From the NCBI RefSeq assembly GCF_016648855.1, contig NZ_JACLQU010000011.1, forward strand, positions 1-64,000: 64,000 nucleotides of DNA. The letters run 5' to 3'. The position numbers and the translations under genes were made by a program. The notes under the pieces were generated by a model. That model was given only the letters and a program-made list of their open reading frames with translations, had not been told where the DNA came from and ran no database searches. This DNA is from Streptococcus parasanguinis. Lineage in GTDB: Bacteria; Bacillota; Bacilli; Lactobacillales; Streptococcaceae. Shown in pieces: positions 18,555 to 25,460 of the stretch. How positions within the stretch are numbered: the stretch's first letter is position 1; each line of letters begins with the position of its first letter.

Positions 18555-18590
18555 CAAAAAAATAGGAGCGATAGGCCTCGATTTCGCTCC
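18555..18590 (-). terminator. Terminator-like hairpin upstream of bgaA
   Basis: Stem GGAGCGA / TCGCTCC (18565-18571, 18584-18590) followed on the minus strand by TATTTTTTT. No minus-strand gene lies just upstream (the dpr transcript has its own terminator), so it is either a leader terminator of bgaA or a fragment of an older repeat. Confidence 0.5.
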
Positions 18591-18639
18591 AACTATAGTT
18601 AGATTAAGAATTCCTTTAATTAGTACAAACAAGCTTTAT

Positions 18640-18668
18640 TTGTTACCTACCCGTAATAAAAATATGAT
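18640..18668 (+). promoter_or_regulatory. Promoter of the orphan gene at 18707
   Basis: TTGTTA (18640-18645), 17-nt spacer, TATGAT (18663-18668), 38 nt before the ATG; GAGGT gives the ribosome binding site. Confidence 0.65.
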
Positions 18669-18706
18669 AAAATGGTTCAACTAATGTAAAAAAATGAGGT
18701 TTACCT

Positions 18707-19324
18707 ATGAGTGAAAAAATAGAATATAAAAAAGAAAAAATTTCTTATTCCTATTCTATCGTTCCTATAATCGTGATGATTTTAATTTTTCTATTTCAAG
18801 CAATCCAATCAGGTTCTCAAGTAAAATCAACTCCCCAAGGGACCTTCTCTAGTTCAAGGCAAGAACTTCACTACTCTTCAACCCAGAATCAAATCACGTC
18901 CGCAAGGAATACCGAAGCCTCTCAGCTTTCAAGTTCAAGAAATAATGATGATTTTCTTTTTCTTTTTCTTGTATTCACCGGATTTTCTATCGCTTCCTTC
19001 TTACTTATCGCCTGCTACAATGGGATGACAGCAATTGAGCCTCCCCTCCTCACTATCACTGATGATGCTATCTATACTATTGGAAATGCATATCGAAACC
19101 AGTTACAGATGAAATATAGCGACATCCATAAAATAGAATACAAAATAAAGACTAGCTCCGCTAACGATGTTACTTATACAGATCGCTTTCTTTATTTTTA
19201 TGATAAGAAGGACAAACTACTCGACAAGGTGAATTTTTCAAATGCAGAAGGAGCCGATTTTAATACAATACAAAAGCAAATTAAAGAACGCGCACCTCAC
19301 ATCGAATGGATTTATCCTTCCTAA
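18707..19324 (+). CDS. Unrecognised two-helix membrane protein
   Basis: A 205-residue protein I do not recognise. A charged N-terminus (MSEKIEYKKEKISYS) leads into a first helix (about 15-32, IVPIIVMILIFLFQAI), a 45-residue Ser/Gln-rich extracytoplasmic stretch, a second helix (about 83-104, FLFLFLVFTGFSIASFLLIA), then a soluble 100-residue domain with alternating beta-strand character (LLTITDDAIYTIG ... RFLYFYDKKDKLLDKVNF) that resembles a bacterial PH-like fold. It is AT-richer than its neighbours, divergent from bgaA, and has its own promoter and a shared bidirectional terminator with dpr. Function unknown. Confidence 0.75.
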   Translation: MSEKIEYKKEKISYSYSIVPIIVMILIFLFQAIQSGSQVKSTPQGTFSSSRQELHYSSTQNQITSARNTEASQLSSSRNNDDFLFLFLVFTGFSIASFLLIACYNGMTAIEPPLLTITDDAIYTIGNAYRNQLQMKYSDIHKIEYKIKTSSANDVTYTDRFLYFYDKKDKLLDKVNFSNAEGADFNTIQKQIKERAPHIEWIYPS

Positions 19325-19368
19325 ATAAATTTCTACTAATTTTTCCCACTAGAAAAAACACCAAAAAA

Positions 19369-19389
19369 ATAGAAGCCAATGGCTTCTAT
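19369..19389. terminator. Bidirectional terminator between 18707 gene and dpr
   Basis: Stem ATAGAAGCC / GGCTTCTAT with 3-nt loop, flanked by A7 on the left and T8 on the right, so it serves both convergent genes. Confidence 0.9.
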
Positions 19390-19402
19390 TTTTTTTATGA
19401 TC

Positions 19403-19924
19403 TTATAATCCTGGTTCTTGACCAAGTTCAGCTGCCACCATCCAAATGTTCTTTTCAAGTTCTGCTTTAGCCCCAACAAAGATATCGTTGGTTACATCGT
19501 CGCCTTCAGCGTCGGTAACATCCAAAGCTTTTTGGTAAAGACCGTCAAGGTAATGGAAGATTTCAAGAACACGTGTCAAGCTTTCTTCTACATTTTTCGT
19601 AAATGTTCCACGGCGTTCTTCAATATTGCTGTGTTCCAAAAATTCAGTCATGCTAGAATATGGCGCGCCACCAAGAGTGATCAAGCGTTCGCTCACTTCA
19701 TCCAAGGTTGCATCCAAGCTGTCCATGTATTCGTCCATCTTTGGATGCCAAACCATAAAGCCACGTCCACGCATATACCAGTGTACTTGGTGAAGGGCAA
19801 TGTGAGCGACGTAGAGATCTGCTACGACTTGGTTCAAGAGGGCTTTTGTTTCTGGAAGAGTTTCTTTATTAGAAGGTGCAAAAGTTGCTACATCAGTAGC
19901 TGCTTCATGTTTCATAGTTGTCAT
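19403..19924 (-). CDS. dpr: Dps-like peroxide resistance protein (Dpr)
   Basis: A 173-residue member of the Dps/ferritin mini-ferritin family. Conserved ferroxidase-site residues are visible in ALHQVHWYMRGRGFMVWHPKMDEYMD (His and Asp ligands shared between subunits) and in DEVSERL. In catalase-negative streptococci Dpr sequesters iron and prevents Fenton chemistry, giving H2O2 and air tolerance. The ATG at 19924 has GGAG about 8 nt upstream. Monocistronic, with a strong promoter and a PerR-type operator. Confidence 0.94.
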   Translation of the reverse strand: MTTMKHEAATDVATFAPSNKETLPETKALLNQVVADLYVAHIALHQVHWYMRGRGFMVWHPKMDEYMDSLDATLDEVSERLITLGGAPYSSMTEFLEHSNIEERRGTFTKNVEESLTRVLEIFHYLDGLYQKALDVTDAEGDDVTNDIFVGAKAELEKNIWMVAAELGQEPGL

Positions 19925-19939
19925 ATCGTTTCTCCTTTT

Positions 19940-19997
19940 TTATAATGATTCTAATTAACTATGTCTCTATTATATGCTTCCTCCACCAGAAAGTCAA
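19940..19997 (-). promoter_or_regulatory. dpr promoter with PerR box
   Basis: Minus-strand TTGACT (19992-19997), 17 nt, TATAAT (19969-19974). A 15-mer TTAGAATCATTATAA (19940-19954), one mismatch from the TTATAATNATTATAA PerR consensus, lies just downstream of the start site. Confidence 0.82.
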
Positions 19998-20093
19998 GAT
20001 AAAAGATTTAAAAAGTTCATTCCAAAGCTGGAATAGTTGTCAATTGAAGGAAGATACGATAGAATGAAGAAGACTAATCGAAAGGCTTGACTA

Positions 20094-20564
20094 ATGAAAT
20101 ATATCTTTACCTTCCTGATCTCCATGGTTCCCCTTGTTGAATTGCGCGGGGCCATCCCTTTTGCCATTGCAAATGGTATTCCCTTATGGACAGCGCTCCT
20201 GATCGGAGTGATCGGAAATCTTCTCCCTGTCCCTCTGATCTTCTTCTTCGCCCGCCATATCCTCACTTGGGGCGCAAAAAAACCGATCATCGGAGGCTTT
20301 TTTAGCTGGTGTCTCAATAAGGGCCATAGAGGCGGACAAAAATTAGAGAAAGCTGCAGGAGACAAAGGAATCTTCTGGGCCCTACTCCTATTCGTCGGCA
20401 TTCCTTTACCAGGAACTGGTGCCTGGACCGGAGCTCTTGCAGCTTCTATCCTTGACTGGGACTTCAAACGCAGTAGCCTCGCAGTCATGCTCGGAGTGAT
20501 CCTAGCCGGCCTCATCATGGGAACCCTGTCCCTGCTTCTAGGAATCGATACCTTCGCACATTAA
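20094..20564 (+). CDS. COG2426-type small multidrug export protein
   Basis: A 156-residue integral membrane protein of the family annotated as small multi-drug export proteins (COG2426). Four to five hydrophobic segments; family motifs include VPLVELRGAIPFAIANGIP near the N-terminus and FVGIPLPGTGAWTGALAAS near residue 100, the re-entrant, proline/glycine-rich segments. The export role is a family name rather than proven. Weak AAAGG ribosome binding site; own terminator downstream. Confidence 0.85.
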   Translation: MKYIFTFLISMVPLVELRGAIPFAIANGIPLWTALLIGVIGNLLPVPLIFFFARHILTWGAKKPIIGGFFSWCLNKGHRGGQKLEKAAGDKGIFWALLLFVGIPLPGTGAWTGALAASILDWDFKRSSLAVMLGVILAGLIMGTLSLLLGIDTFAH

Positions 20565-20571
20565 GCAAAAG

Positions 20572-20596
20572 ACTGAAGCAACGGCTTCAGTTTTTG
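20572..20596 (+). terminator. Terminator of the small export gene
   Basis: Stem ACTGAAGC / GCTTCAGT (20572-20579, 20584-20591) followed by T5. Confidence 0.88.
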
Positions 20597-20626
20597 CATG
20601 CAAAAAAGATGCTTCCGTTCCTCTAA

Positions 20627-20660
20627 GAGTATAGACAAACTATTTTTTTTAAAATCTAAT
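20627..20660 (+). promoter_or_regulatory. Promoter-like block upstream of structured repeat copy 2
   Basis: TAGACA (20632-20637), 17 nt, TCTAAT (20655-20660). A TATAGACAAA block occurs at the same distance (85 nt) from the closing stem in copy 3 (26420). Weak as a promoter by itself; conservation of spacing is the argument. Confidence 0.45.
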
Positions 20661-20714
20661 AAATTCTATAAAACAAAAAAATTTATTTATTAGAATTACT
20701 CAGTCATCTACTAA

Positions 20715-20848
20715 AACTTTCCGCTGTGAGAAAAGTGCTAGAAACAATCATGTTTCTAGCACTCGGGAGTTTTGGAACCTTAGGTCCAAAACTAAGTCAT
20801 GGAACTTCTTTGAAGTTCGCTGACGTCCGTACTCACCTAAGGAAAGTT
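20715..20848 (+). repeat. Structured intergenic repeat, copy 2 (complete)
   Basis: A 134-bp element. Closing stem AACTTTCC (20715-20722) / GGAAAGTT (20841-20848) plus GTGAG (20726-20730) / CTCAC (20832-20836) encloses three hairpins: 20735-20762 (12-bp stem), 20769-20792 (8-bp stem, loop ACCTTAGG), and 20796-20824 (7 + 4 bp with an internal loop). Loop CCTTAGG (20778-20784) is complementary to CCTAAGG (20836-20842). It fills most of the 344-bp gap between two convergent genes. Confidence 0.88.
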
Positions 20849-20872
20849 ATTTAGATGAATTTATCTTACAAA

Positions 20873-20904
20873 AAAGAGGTTTCCTTCGAAACCTCTTATT
20901 TTTT
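20873..20904. terminator. tsf terminator (bidirectional)
   Basis: AAGAGGTTTC / GAAACCTCTT hairpin flanked by A6 and T6. It ends the rpsB-tsf transcript and could also end a plus-strand transcript of the adjacent repeat. Confidence 0.88.
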
Positions 20905-20908
20905 ATTC

Positions 20909-21949
20909 TTAGTTGTTAAGAGCTGCTGCCATTGTAGCTGCAACTTCTGCTTCAAAGTCATTTGAAGCTTTTTCAATACCTTCACCAACTTCAAAACGAA
21001 CGAATTCGATAACTGAAGCATTTACTGATTCAAGGTAAGCTTCAACTGTCTTGCTGTCATCCATGATGTAGACTTGTGCAAGAAGAGTGTAGGCTTGGTC
21101 AACTTTTGTGTTGTCCAAGAAGAAGCGATCCATTTTACCTGGGATGATTTTATCCCAGATTTTTTCTGGTTTACCTTCAGCTGCCAATTCAGCTTTGATA
21201 TCTTCTTCAGCTTGAGCAACTACTTCGTCAGTCAATTGAGCTTTAGAACCAAATTTCAAGTGTGGAAGAGCTGGTTTACCAACCATTGCACGGCTTTCGT
21301 TATCTTGGTCGATGACGTGGTTCAATTGTGCCAATTCATCTTTCACGAATTGTTCATCCAATTCTTTGTATGAAAGAACAGTTGGTTTCATTGCAGCGAT
21401 GTGCATTGAGATTTGTTTAGCAAGTGCTTCGTCTCCACCTTCGATTACAGAGATAACACCGATACGTCCACCATTATGTTGGTAAGCACCGAAGTGTTGT
21501 GCATCTGTTTTTTCAAGCAAGGCAAAACGACGGAATGAAATTTTTTCACCGATTGTAGCTGTTGCAGATACGTATGCAGCTTCAAGAGTTTCACCTGAAG
21601 GCATTGTCAAAGCAAGAGCTTCTTCGTTGTTAGCTGGTTTACCTTCAGCGATCACTTTCGCTGTTGCGTTTACCAATTCAACGAATTGAGCGTTTTTCGC
21701 AACGAAGTCAGTTTCAGCGTTTACTTCAACTACTGCTGCAACGTTACCATTGACATAAACACCAGTCAAACCTTCAGCGGCAACACGGTCAGCTTTCTTA
21801 GCTGCTTTAGCCATACCTTTTTCGCGAAGCAATTCGATCGCTTTTTCGATATCACCTTCAACTTCAACCAATGCCTTTTTAGCGTCCATAACACCGGCAC
21901 CAGATTTTTCACGCAATTCTTTTACAAGCTTAGCTGTAATTTCTGCCAT
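20909..21949 (-). CDS. tsf: Translation elongation factor Ts
   Basis: A 346-residue guanine-nucleotide exchange factor for EF-Tu. The N-terminal UBA-like domain [29 protein letters not shown] and the following TDFVAKN signature (about residues 79-85, contacting EF-Tu) are present; length is typical for streptococci. Codon use is strongly biased, as expected for a highly expressed gene. Follows rpsB by 82 nt containing a stem-loop. Confidence 0.97.
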   Translation of the reverse strand: MAEITAKLVKELREKSGAGVMDAKKALVEVEGDIEKAIELLREKGMAKAAKKADRVAAEGLTGVYVNGNVAAVVEVNAETDFVAKNAQFVELVNATAKVIAEGKPANNEEALALTMPSGETLEAAYVSATATIGEKISFRRFALLEKTDAQHFGAYQHNGGRIGVISVIEGGDEALAKQISMHIAAMKPTVLSYKELDEQFVKDELAQLNHVIDQDNESRAMVGKPALPHLKFGSKAQLTDEVVAQAEEDIKAELAAEGKPEKIWDKIIPGKMDRFFLDNTKVDQAYTLLAQVYIMDDSKTVEAYLESVNASVIEFVRFEVGEGIEKASNDFEAEVAATMAAALNN

Positions 21950-21977
21950 TTTTGTTCTCCTATATTTTTTAATAAAA

Positions 21978-22008
21978 TAAGAGGGTCGGGCTGAGCCCTG
22001 CCCTCTTA
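21978..22008 (-). terminator. rpsB-tsf intergenic stem-loop
   Basis: TAAGAGGG / CCCTCTTA with inner GGGCT/GCCC pairing, followed on the minus strand by a weak T-rich stretch. Probably a partial terminator or processing site that sets the S2:EF-Ts ratio (inference). Confidence 0.6.
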
Positions 22009-22031
22009 GGTTCGTTACTTATTGAATGAAA

Positions 22032-22814
22032 TTAAGCGTTGTCGCCTTCTACAACTTCAACGATTTCTTCGATTGAATCAGCTTGACCTTCAGTAGCTGC
22101 CAATTCAGCTTCTACTGTAGCAACACTGTCTTCACCTTGACGTCCTTCGATAACAGCGTCAGCCATTTTCGCAGTGATCAATTTAACAGCGCGGATAGCG
22201 TCATCGTTCGCTGGGATGATAACATCGATATCATCTGGGTCAGTGTTTGTGTCGACCATCGCTACAACTGGGATACCCAATTTCTTAGCTTCTTTAACAG
22301 CGATTTGTTCTTTATGTGGATCCACAACGTACATTACGTCTGGGATACGAGGCATGTCTTCGATACCGCCCAAGAATTTTTCAAGACGAGCGCGTTGTTT
22401 GTTCAACAATGCAACTTCTTTCTTAGGAAGAACTTCAAAAGTTCCATCTTCTTCCATGCGTTTGATTTCTTTCAAACGAGCGATACGTTTTTGGATTGTT
22501 CCCCAGTTAGTAAGAGTTCCACCCAACCAACGGTGGTTGATGAAGTATTGACCTGCACGAACAGCTTCTTCTGCAACAGCATCAGCAGCTTGTTTCTTAG
22601 TACCTACGAACAAGATAACTGCATCGTTTGCAGCTGCATCACGCATGAAGTCGTATGCTTGGTCTGCATATTTTACAGTTTGTTGCAAGTCGATCACGTG
22701 GATTCCGTTACGTTCTGTAAAGATGTACTTAGCCATCTTAGGGTTCCAGCGACGAGTTTGGTGACCGAAGTGTACACCAGCCTCAAGAAGTTGTTTCATT
22801 GAAATTACTGCCAT
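22032..22814 (-). CDS. rpsB: 30S ribosomal protein S2
   Basis: A 260-residue S2 protein. Motifs [22 protein letters not shown] at the N-terminus and [26 protein letters not shown] in the core are diagnostic. The acidic C-terminal tail is typical of lactic streptococci. GGAG precedes the ATG. Own promoter 120 nt upstream, with a structured 5' leader between. Confidence 0.97.
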   Translation of the reverse strand: MAVISMKQLLEAGVHFGHQTRRWNPKMAKYIFTERNGIHVIDLQQTVKYADQAYDFMRDAAANDAVILFVGTKKQAADAVAEEAVRAGQYFINHRWLGGTLTNWGTIQKRIARLKEIKRMEEDGTFEVLPKKEVALLNKQRARLEKFLGGIEDMPRIPDVMYVVDPHKEQIAVKEAKKLGIPVVAMVDTNTDPDDIDVIIPANDDAIRAVKLITAKMADAVIEGRQGEDSVATVEAELAATEGQADSIEEIVEVVEGDNA

Positions 22815-22936
22815 GAGTAGTTTCTCCTTTTTTGTTTTTTTCTCCTCTCTCAGACGTCAACTTGCAGCACGACCACAAGGGCAACGGTGCCACAATGGAT
22901 CCGAGATGAGTATTTGCTGTCTTAGACAACTCTATA
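22815..22936 (-). ncRNA. Structured rpsB 5' leader
   Basis: About 120 nt between the start site and the rpsB ATG. On the minus strand CTCGGA pairs with TCTGAG as a closing stem around a GC-rich segment containing GGCACCGTTGCC and GTCGTGC, in an otherwise AT-rich region. Such leaders are commonly binding sites for autoregulation by S2, but I cannot assign it to a named Rfam family. Confidence 0.55.
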
Positions 22937-22965
22937 AGTATAGCAGAAATCCCTAGAATTCGCAA
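22937..22965 (-). promoter_or_regulatory. rpsB-tsf promoter
   Basis: TTGCGA (22960-22965), 17 nt, TATACT (22937-22942) on the minus strand. Confidence 0.75.
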
Positions 22966-23037
22966 GCTATTTGAGAGATTTTTTCAATCCCTACGATGAA
23001 ATGGTTTTCTAAAGTTGTTTGACGTAAAAAGTTTTTC

Positions 23038-23066
23038 TTGACCTATCTTTATTTTTAGGTTACAAT
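23038..23066 (+). promoter_or_regulatory. tRNA-Cys promoter
   Basis: TTGACC (23038-23043), 17 nt, TACAAT (23061-23066), 12 nt before the tRNA. Confidence 0.85.
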
Positions 23067-23078
23067 ATTATATGTTAT

Positions 23079-23149
23079 GGCGGTATAGCCAAGTGGTAAG
23101 GCACGGCTCTGCAAAAGCTTGATCGTCGGTTCAAATCCGTCTACCGCCT
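23079..23149 (+). tRNA. tRNA-Cys (anticodon GCA)
   Basis: A 71-nt cloverleaf: acceptor GGCGGTA / TACCGCC, D-arm GCC...GGC with AAGTGGTAA, anticodon loop CTCTGCAAAAG with GCA, T-arm with GGTTCAAATCC. CCA is not encoded. U is the discriminator base, as expected for tRNA-Cys. Confidence 0.97.
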
Positions 23150-23190
23150 TGATAATAAAATTTTTTATCATCTTTTATCTTTTAAAAATT

Positions 23191-23217
23191 CCCCTAGCAA
23201 TAGGGGGGTTTTTTGTT
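23191..23217 (+). terminator. Terminator after tRNA-Cys
   Basis: CCCCTA gcaa TAGGGG stem followed by GGTTTTTT. Confidence 0.85.
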
Positions 23218-23293
23218 GCCATTTGCTCCTTTCCTTGATTATTGATATAATAAAACCTCGCCTGATTGGCGAAGCACATTAGAAAGGGTATTT

Positions 23294-24052
23294 ATGAAAA
23301 ACATTCGTTTCTTTGCGATCGGCCTTCTTTCACTAGTGACACTAGCCGCTTGCTCACCTGCCAATTCTGCGCAACCAGCAAAAACAGCTTCTAGCTCTAG
23401 AAAACCGATCAAACAATCTTCTACCAAAACATCATCTAGTAAATCGTCGAGCACTTCTTCAGACAGCAGTAGCTCAGATGATTTTTCAGGCCGCTTCAGC
23501 TTGGATCCAGATGATGGCGCATCTCTCCAATATGTGCCAGGAGCTGCATCCATTCCTGAGATCGAAAAGCTCAAGAACCTCCACCCTACCACCGGTTTTG
23601 TATTGAGAACCGAAGATGGACAAGAGGTTGGTGGGCCAAAAGAAAGAAGCAGTTACGATGACGTAGTTGCAGCCTTTGGTCAACCCGTAAGTAGTACAGA
23701 CAGTGCGAATCCTGGCGATGGGGTCAATGTTTGGGCAACAGACAATGGCGATATCATGGCTTTCTTCCGCAATAATGTGTTAACAGATATCACCTTCCGA
23801 CTAAGAGGGGGCGATGCCAACCACCAGTCTACTGGCAGCATTTCCAAATCCGATACACCAAAAACGGCCCTCGAACGTCTCGGAAAACCCTATGCCATTA
23901 TGCGTTCAGAAAATGGGACCAGCTATGTCTATAAAGATAGCAACGGAGATGAATCTAGCTTCTCTACACAAGGCAATAAGATCTTCAATGTTACGTCTGC
24001 TGCAGAAACCAAGCAGTTAAAAAAGATCACTGGCCTGGATAAAAATCAATAA
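23294..24052 (+). CDS. Lipoprotein with tandem SmpA/BLIP-like repeats
   Basis: A 252-residue lipoprotein. Signal peptide MKNIRFFAIGLLSLVTLAAC has lipobox LAAC; a Ser/Lys/Thr-rich linker spans about 21-70. The folded part has two similar halves: SYDDVVAAFGQPVSS (about 115) and TPKTALERLGKPYAI (about 192), each followed by beta-strands, a pattern like the SmpA/OmlA/BLIP fold. These motifs are seen; the fold is inferred. Streptococci carry several such lipoproteins of unknown function. AGAAAGGG ribosome binding site; single gene between tRNA-Cys and nusG. Confidence 0.85.
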   Translation: MKNIRFFAIGLLSLVTLAACSPANSAQPAKTASSSRKPIKQSSTKTSSSKSSSTSSDSSSSDDFSGRFSLDPDDGASLQYVPGAASIPEIEKLKNLHPTTGFVLRTEDGQEVGGPKERSSYDDVVAAFGQPVSSTDSANPGDGVNVWATDNGDIMAFFRNNVLTDITFRLRGGDANHQSTGSISKSDTPKTALERLGKPYAIMRSENGTSYVYKDSNGDESSFSTQGNKIFNVTSAAETKQLKKITGLDKNQ

Positions 24053-24064
24053 CGATCCATACAA

Positions 24065-24102
24065 AGAACCCTCCAAGTTTTTCTTGGAGGGTTCTATTTT
24101 TC
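24065..24102. terminator. Bidirectional terminator, lipoprotein / nusG
   Basis: Thirteen-base-pair perfect stem AGAACCCTCCAAG / CTTGGAGGGTTCT (24065-24077, 24083-24095) followed by ATTTTTC. Confidence 0.92.
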
Positions 24103-24639
24103 TTACAATTCAGCAATTTGGTTCAAATTCACTTCTGCAACCGTATCGTTACCGAACATAGAAATGACCATTTTCACCTTGTTGTTATCAATTTCAGTGA
24201 TCTTACCAGTATAGTCTGTGAAGGCACCGTCGATGATACGAACTGTATCGCCCACCTTGACATCCAAGTCAAACTCTTGAACGGTTTGACCCATAGAGAG
24301 CAAGATGCTGCGGATTTCTTCTTCCAACAATGGAGTTGGTTTTGAACGGTTCCCGTGTGATCCGACGAAACCAGTAACGTTCGGTGTATTCCGAACGACA
24401 AACCAAGCTTCATCTGTCATGACCATTTCTACCAAGACATAACCTGGGAAGCGGTTTTCTTCGATTTCTTTTGTTTTACCGTTTTTCTCAACTTGTACGG
24501 TTTGAGTTGGAATCTCTACACGCAAGATGTTTTCTAACATATTGTAAGTTTGCGCACGTTGCAAAAGATTCTCTTTTACCTTGTTTTCATATCCTGAGTA
24601 GGTTTGTAGTACAAACCAGCCTTTATCAAAACTGTCCAT
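24103..24639 (-). CDS. nusG: Transcription termination/antitermination factor NusG
   Basis: A 178-residue NusG: NGN domain with KGWFVLQTYSGYENKVKENL and FPGYVLVEMVM, then a KOW motif (VGDTVRIIDGAFTDYTGKI, about 128-146). It binds RNA polymerase and modulates pausing and Rho-dependent or intrinsic termination. Preceded by its own promoter (24726-24753) and a small leader hairpin; the upstream genes secE and rpmG are separated by a 338-bp gap carrying a repeat, so nusG is partly uncoupled from them. Confidence 0.96.
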   Translation of the reverse strand: MDSFDKGWFVLQTYSGYENKVKENLLQRAQTYNMLENILRVEIPTQTVQVEKNGKTKEIEENRFPGYVLVEMVMTDEAWFVVRNTPNVTGFVGSHGNRSKPTPLLEEEIRSILLSMGQTVQEFDLDVKVGDTVRIIDGAFTDYTGKITEIDNNKVKMVISMFGNDTVAEVNLNQIAEL

Positions 24640-24690
24640 TTGGGCATCCTTTCTTTCTGTTTAGCCTGCTCGAGCTTTTGTGAACATACT

Positions 24691-24710
24691 AAAAAAAGCC
24701 TCTTGGCTTT
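24691..24710 (-). terminator. Possible attenuator in the nusG leader
   Basis: On the minus strand AAAGCC aaga GGCTTT (24695-24710) followed by further T residues, starting about 10 nt after the predicted nusG start site and 50 nt before the ATG. Confidence 0.5.
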
Positions 24711-24725
24711 CCTTTTCCTAGCTTC

Positions 24726-24753
24726 ATTATACCACATTTTGCAGGAATGCAAA
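24726..24753 (-). promoter_or_regulatory. nusG promoter
   Basis: TTTGCA (24748-24753), 16 nt, TATAAT (24726-24731) on the minus strand, inside the secE-nusG gap. Confidence 0.75.
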
Positions 24754-24789
24754 GAGGTTTGCTGATTTATTTTTAAGAAAAGACTACAA

Positions 24790-24963
24790 AAAGTGGGAGT
24801 GGGAAAGAACTCCGGCTGGTTAAAAAGAGTTCGTTTTCCCACCCCCGCACAGTTGATTAGGCCATCTTTGAAGCTTAAAAAGCGAACAAAGATGCCAATC
24901 AACCACTGCGTCTTGCAGTTATTCCTATCAAAAATCAAAGGCTGGACAGTTGTTGCCCAGCCT
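24790..24963 (+). repeat. Modular hairpin repeat, family 2 copy C
   Basis: About 174 bp: a GTGGGA...TCCCAC module, CCGCACAGTTGATTAGG, a central hairpin with GGCATCTTTG-type arms (GGCCATCTTTG / CAAAGATGCC), TCAACCACTGCGTCTTGC, then GGCTGG/CCAGCC. The CCGCACAGTTGA and CCACTGCGTCTTGC blocks are shared with copies A and A'. It lies between secE and nusG and is oriented against them. Confidence 0.88.
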
Positions 24964-24977
24964 CATGGCTTCTTTTC

Positions 24978-25154
24978 TTAAAAGAAATTGATCATGTGCA
25001 ATAGGCCACGTGCAATGACTTTGTCAAACAAATAAATCAATGCAACAAAGAAAGCGGTGTACTCAATCACTGAGATAAAGTTTTTCCATCTTTCCTTGCG
25101 ATTTGGCCAAGTTGTATCTTTTAGTAAGACGAAAATATCTTTAATGAATTTCAC
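24978..25154 (-). CDS. secE: Preprotein translocase subunit SecE
   Basis: A 58-residue single-span membrane protein starting MKFIKDIFVLLKDTTWPNRK and ending LLHMINFF. The TTWPNRKE motif, the amphipathic surface helix and the following hydrophobic segment IEYTAFFVALIYLFD are diagnostic of bacterial SecE, which clamps SecY. It uses a GTG start; AGGAGAG overlapping the rpmG stop codon supports it. Order rpmG-secE-nusG is the conserved Firmicutes arrangement. Confidence 0.95.
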   Translation of the reverse strand: MKFIKDIFVLLKDTTWPNRKERWKNFISVIEYTAFFVALIYLFDKVIARGLLHMINFF

Positions 25155-25163
25155 AACTCTCTC

Positions 25164-25316
25164 CTATCGTGTTTCTTTATGGATGGTATACTTACTGCAA
25201 TGTTTGCAGAATTTATTGACTTCTAGACGTGTTGGTTTTGGCGTCCCACTCAACTTAATGGAGTAATTGCGTGACCCACAAACCGTACACGCTAGACTTG
25301 CTTTTTTTAATGCCAT
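25164..25316 (-). CDS. rpmG: 50S ribosomal protein L33
   Basis: A 50-residue zinc-ribbon L33: [18 protein letters not shown] with two CxxC pairs (CTVC and CKHC), so the zinc-binding (C+) form. The remainder ([25 protein letters not shown]) matches the family. GGAGG precedes the ATG. First gene of rpmG-secE. Confidence 0.94.
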   Translation of the reverse strand: MALKKASLACTVCGSRNYSIKLSGTPKPTRLEVNKFCKHCSKYTIHKETR

Positions 25317-25334
25317 AACGCCTCCGTTCACCCC

Positions 25335-25363
25335 ATTATAGCAAGTTTTCCACGTTTTGACAA
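25335..25363 (-). promoter_or_regulatory. rpmG-secE promoter
   Basis: TTGTCA (25358-25363), 17 nt, TATAAT (25335-25340) on the minus strand. Confidence 0.85.
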
Positions 25364-25460
25364 GAACAGAAAATCTCCTGTCAAGAAAAAAGCAAATCTA
25401 AAGCGTTATCACTCTGGTTTTCTCCTCATTTTTGGTAAAATAAAACAAAAGGAGACGAAT

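Noticed and set aside
22083..22802. 239-codon plus-strand frame opposite rpsB (and similar frames opposite tsf and dpr)
   Set aside because: Long antisense frames arise from the strong codon bias of highly expressed genes; the translation is Ser/Cys/Phe-rich and unlike any protein.
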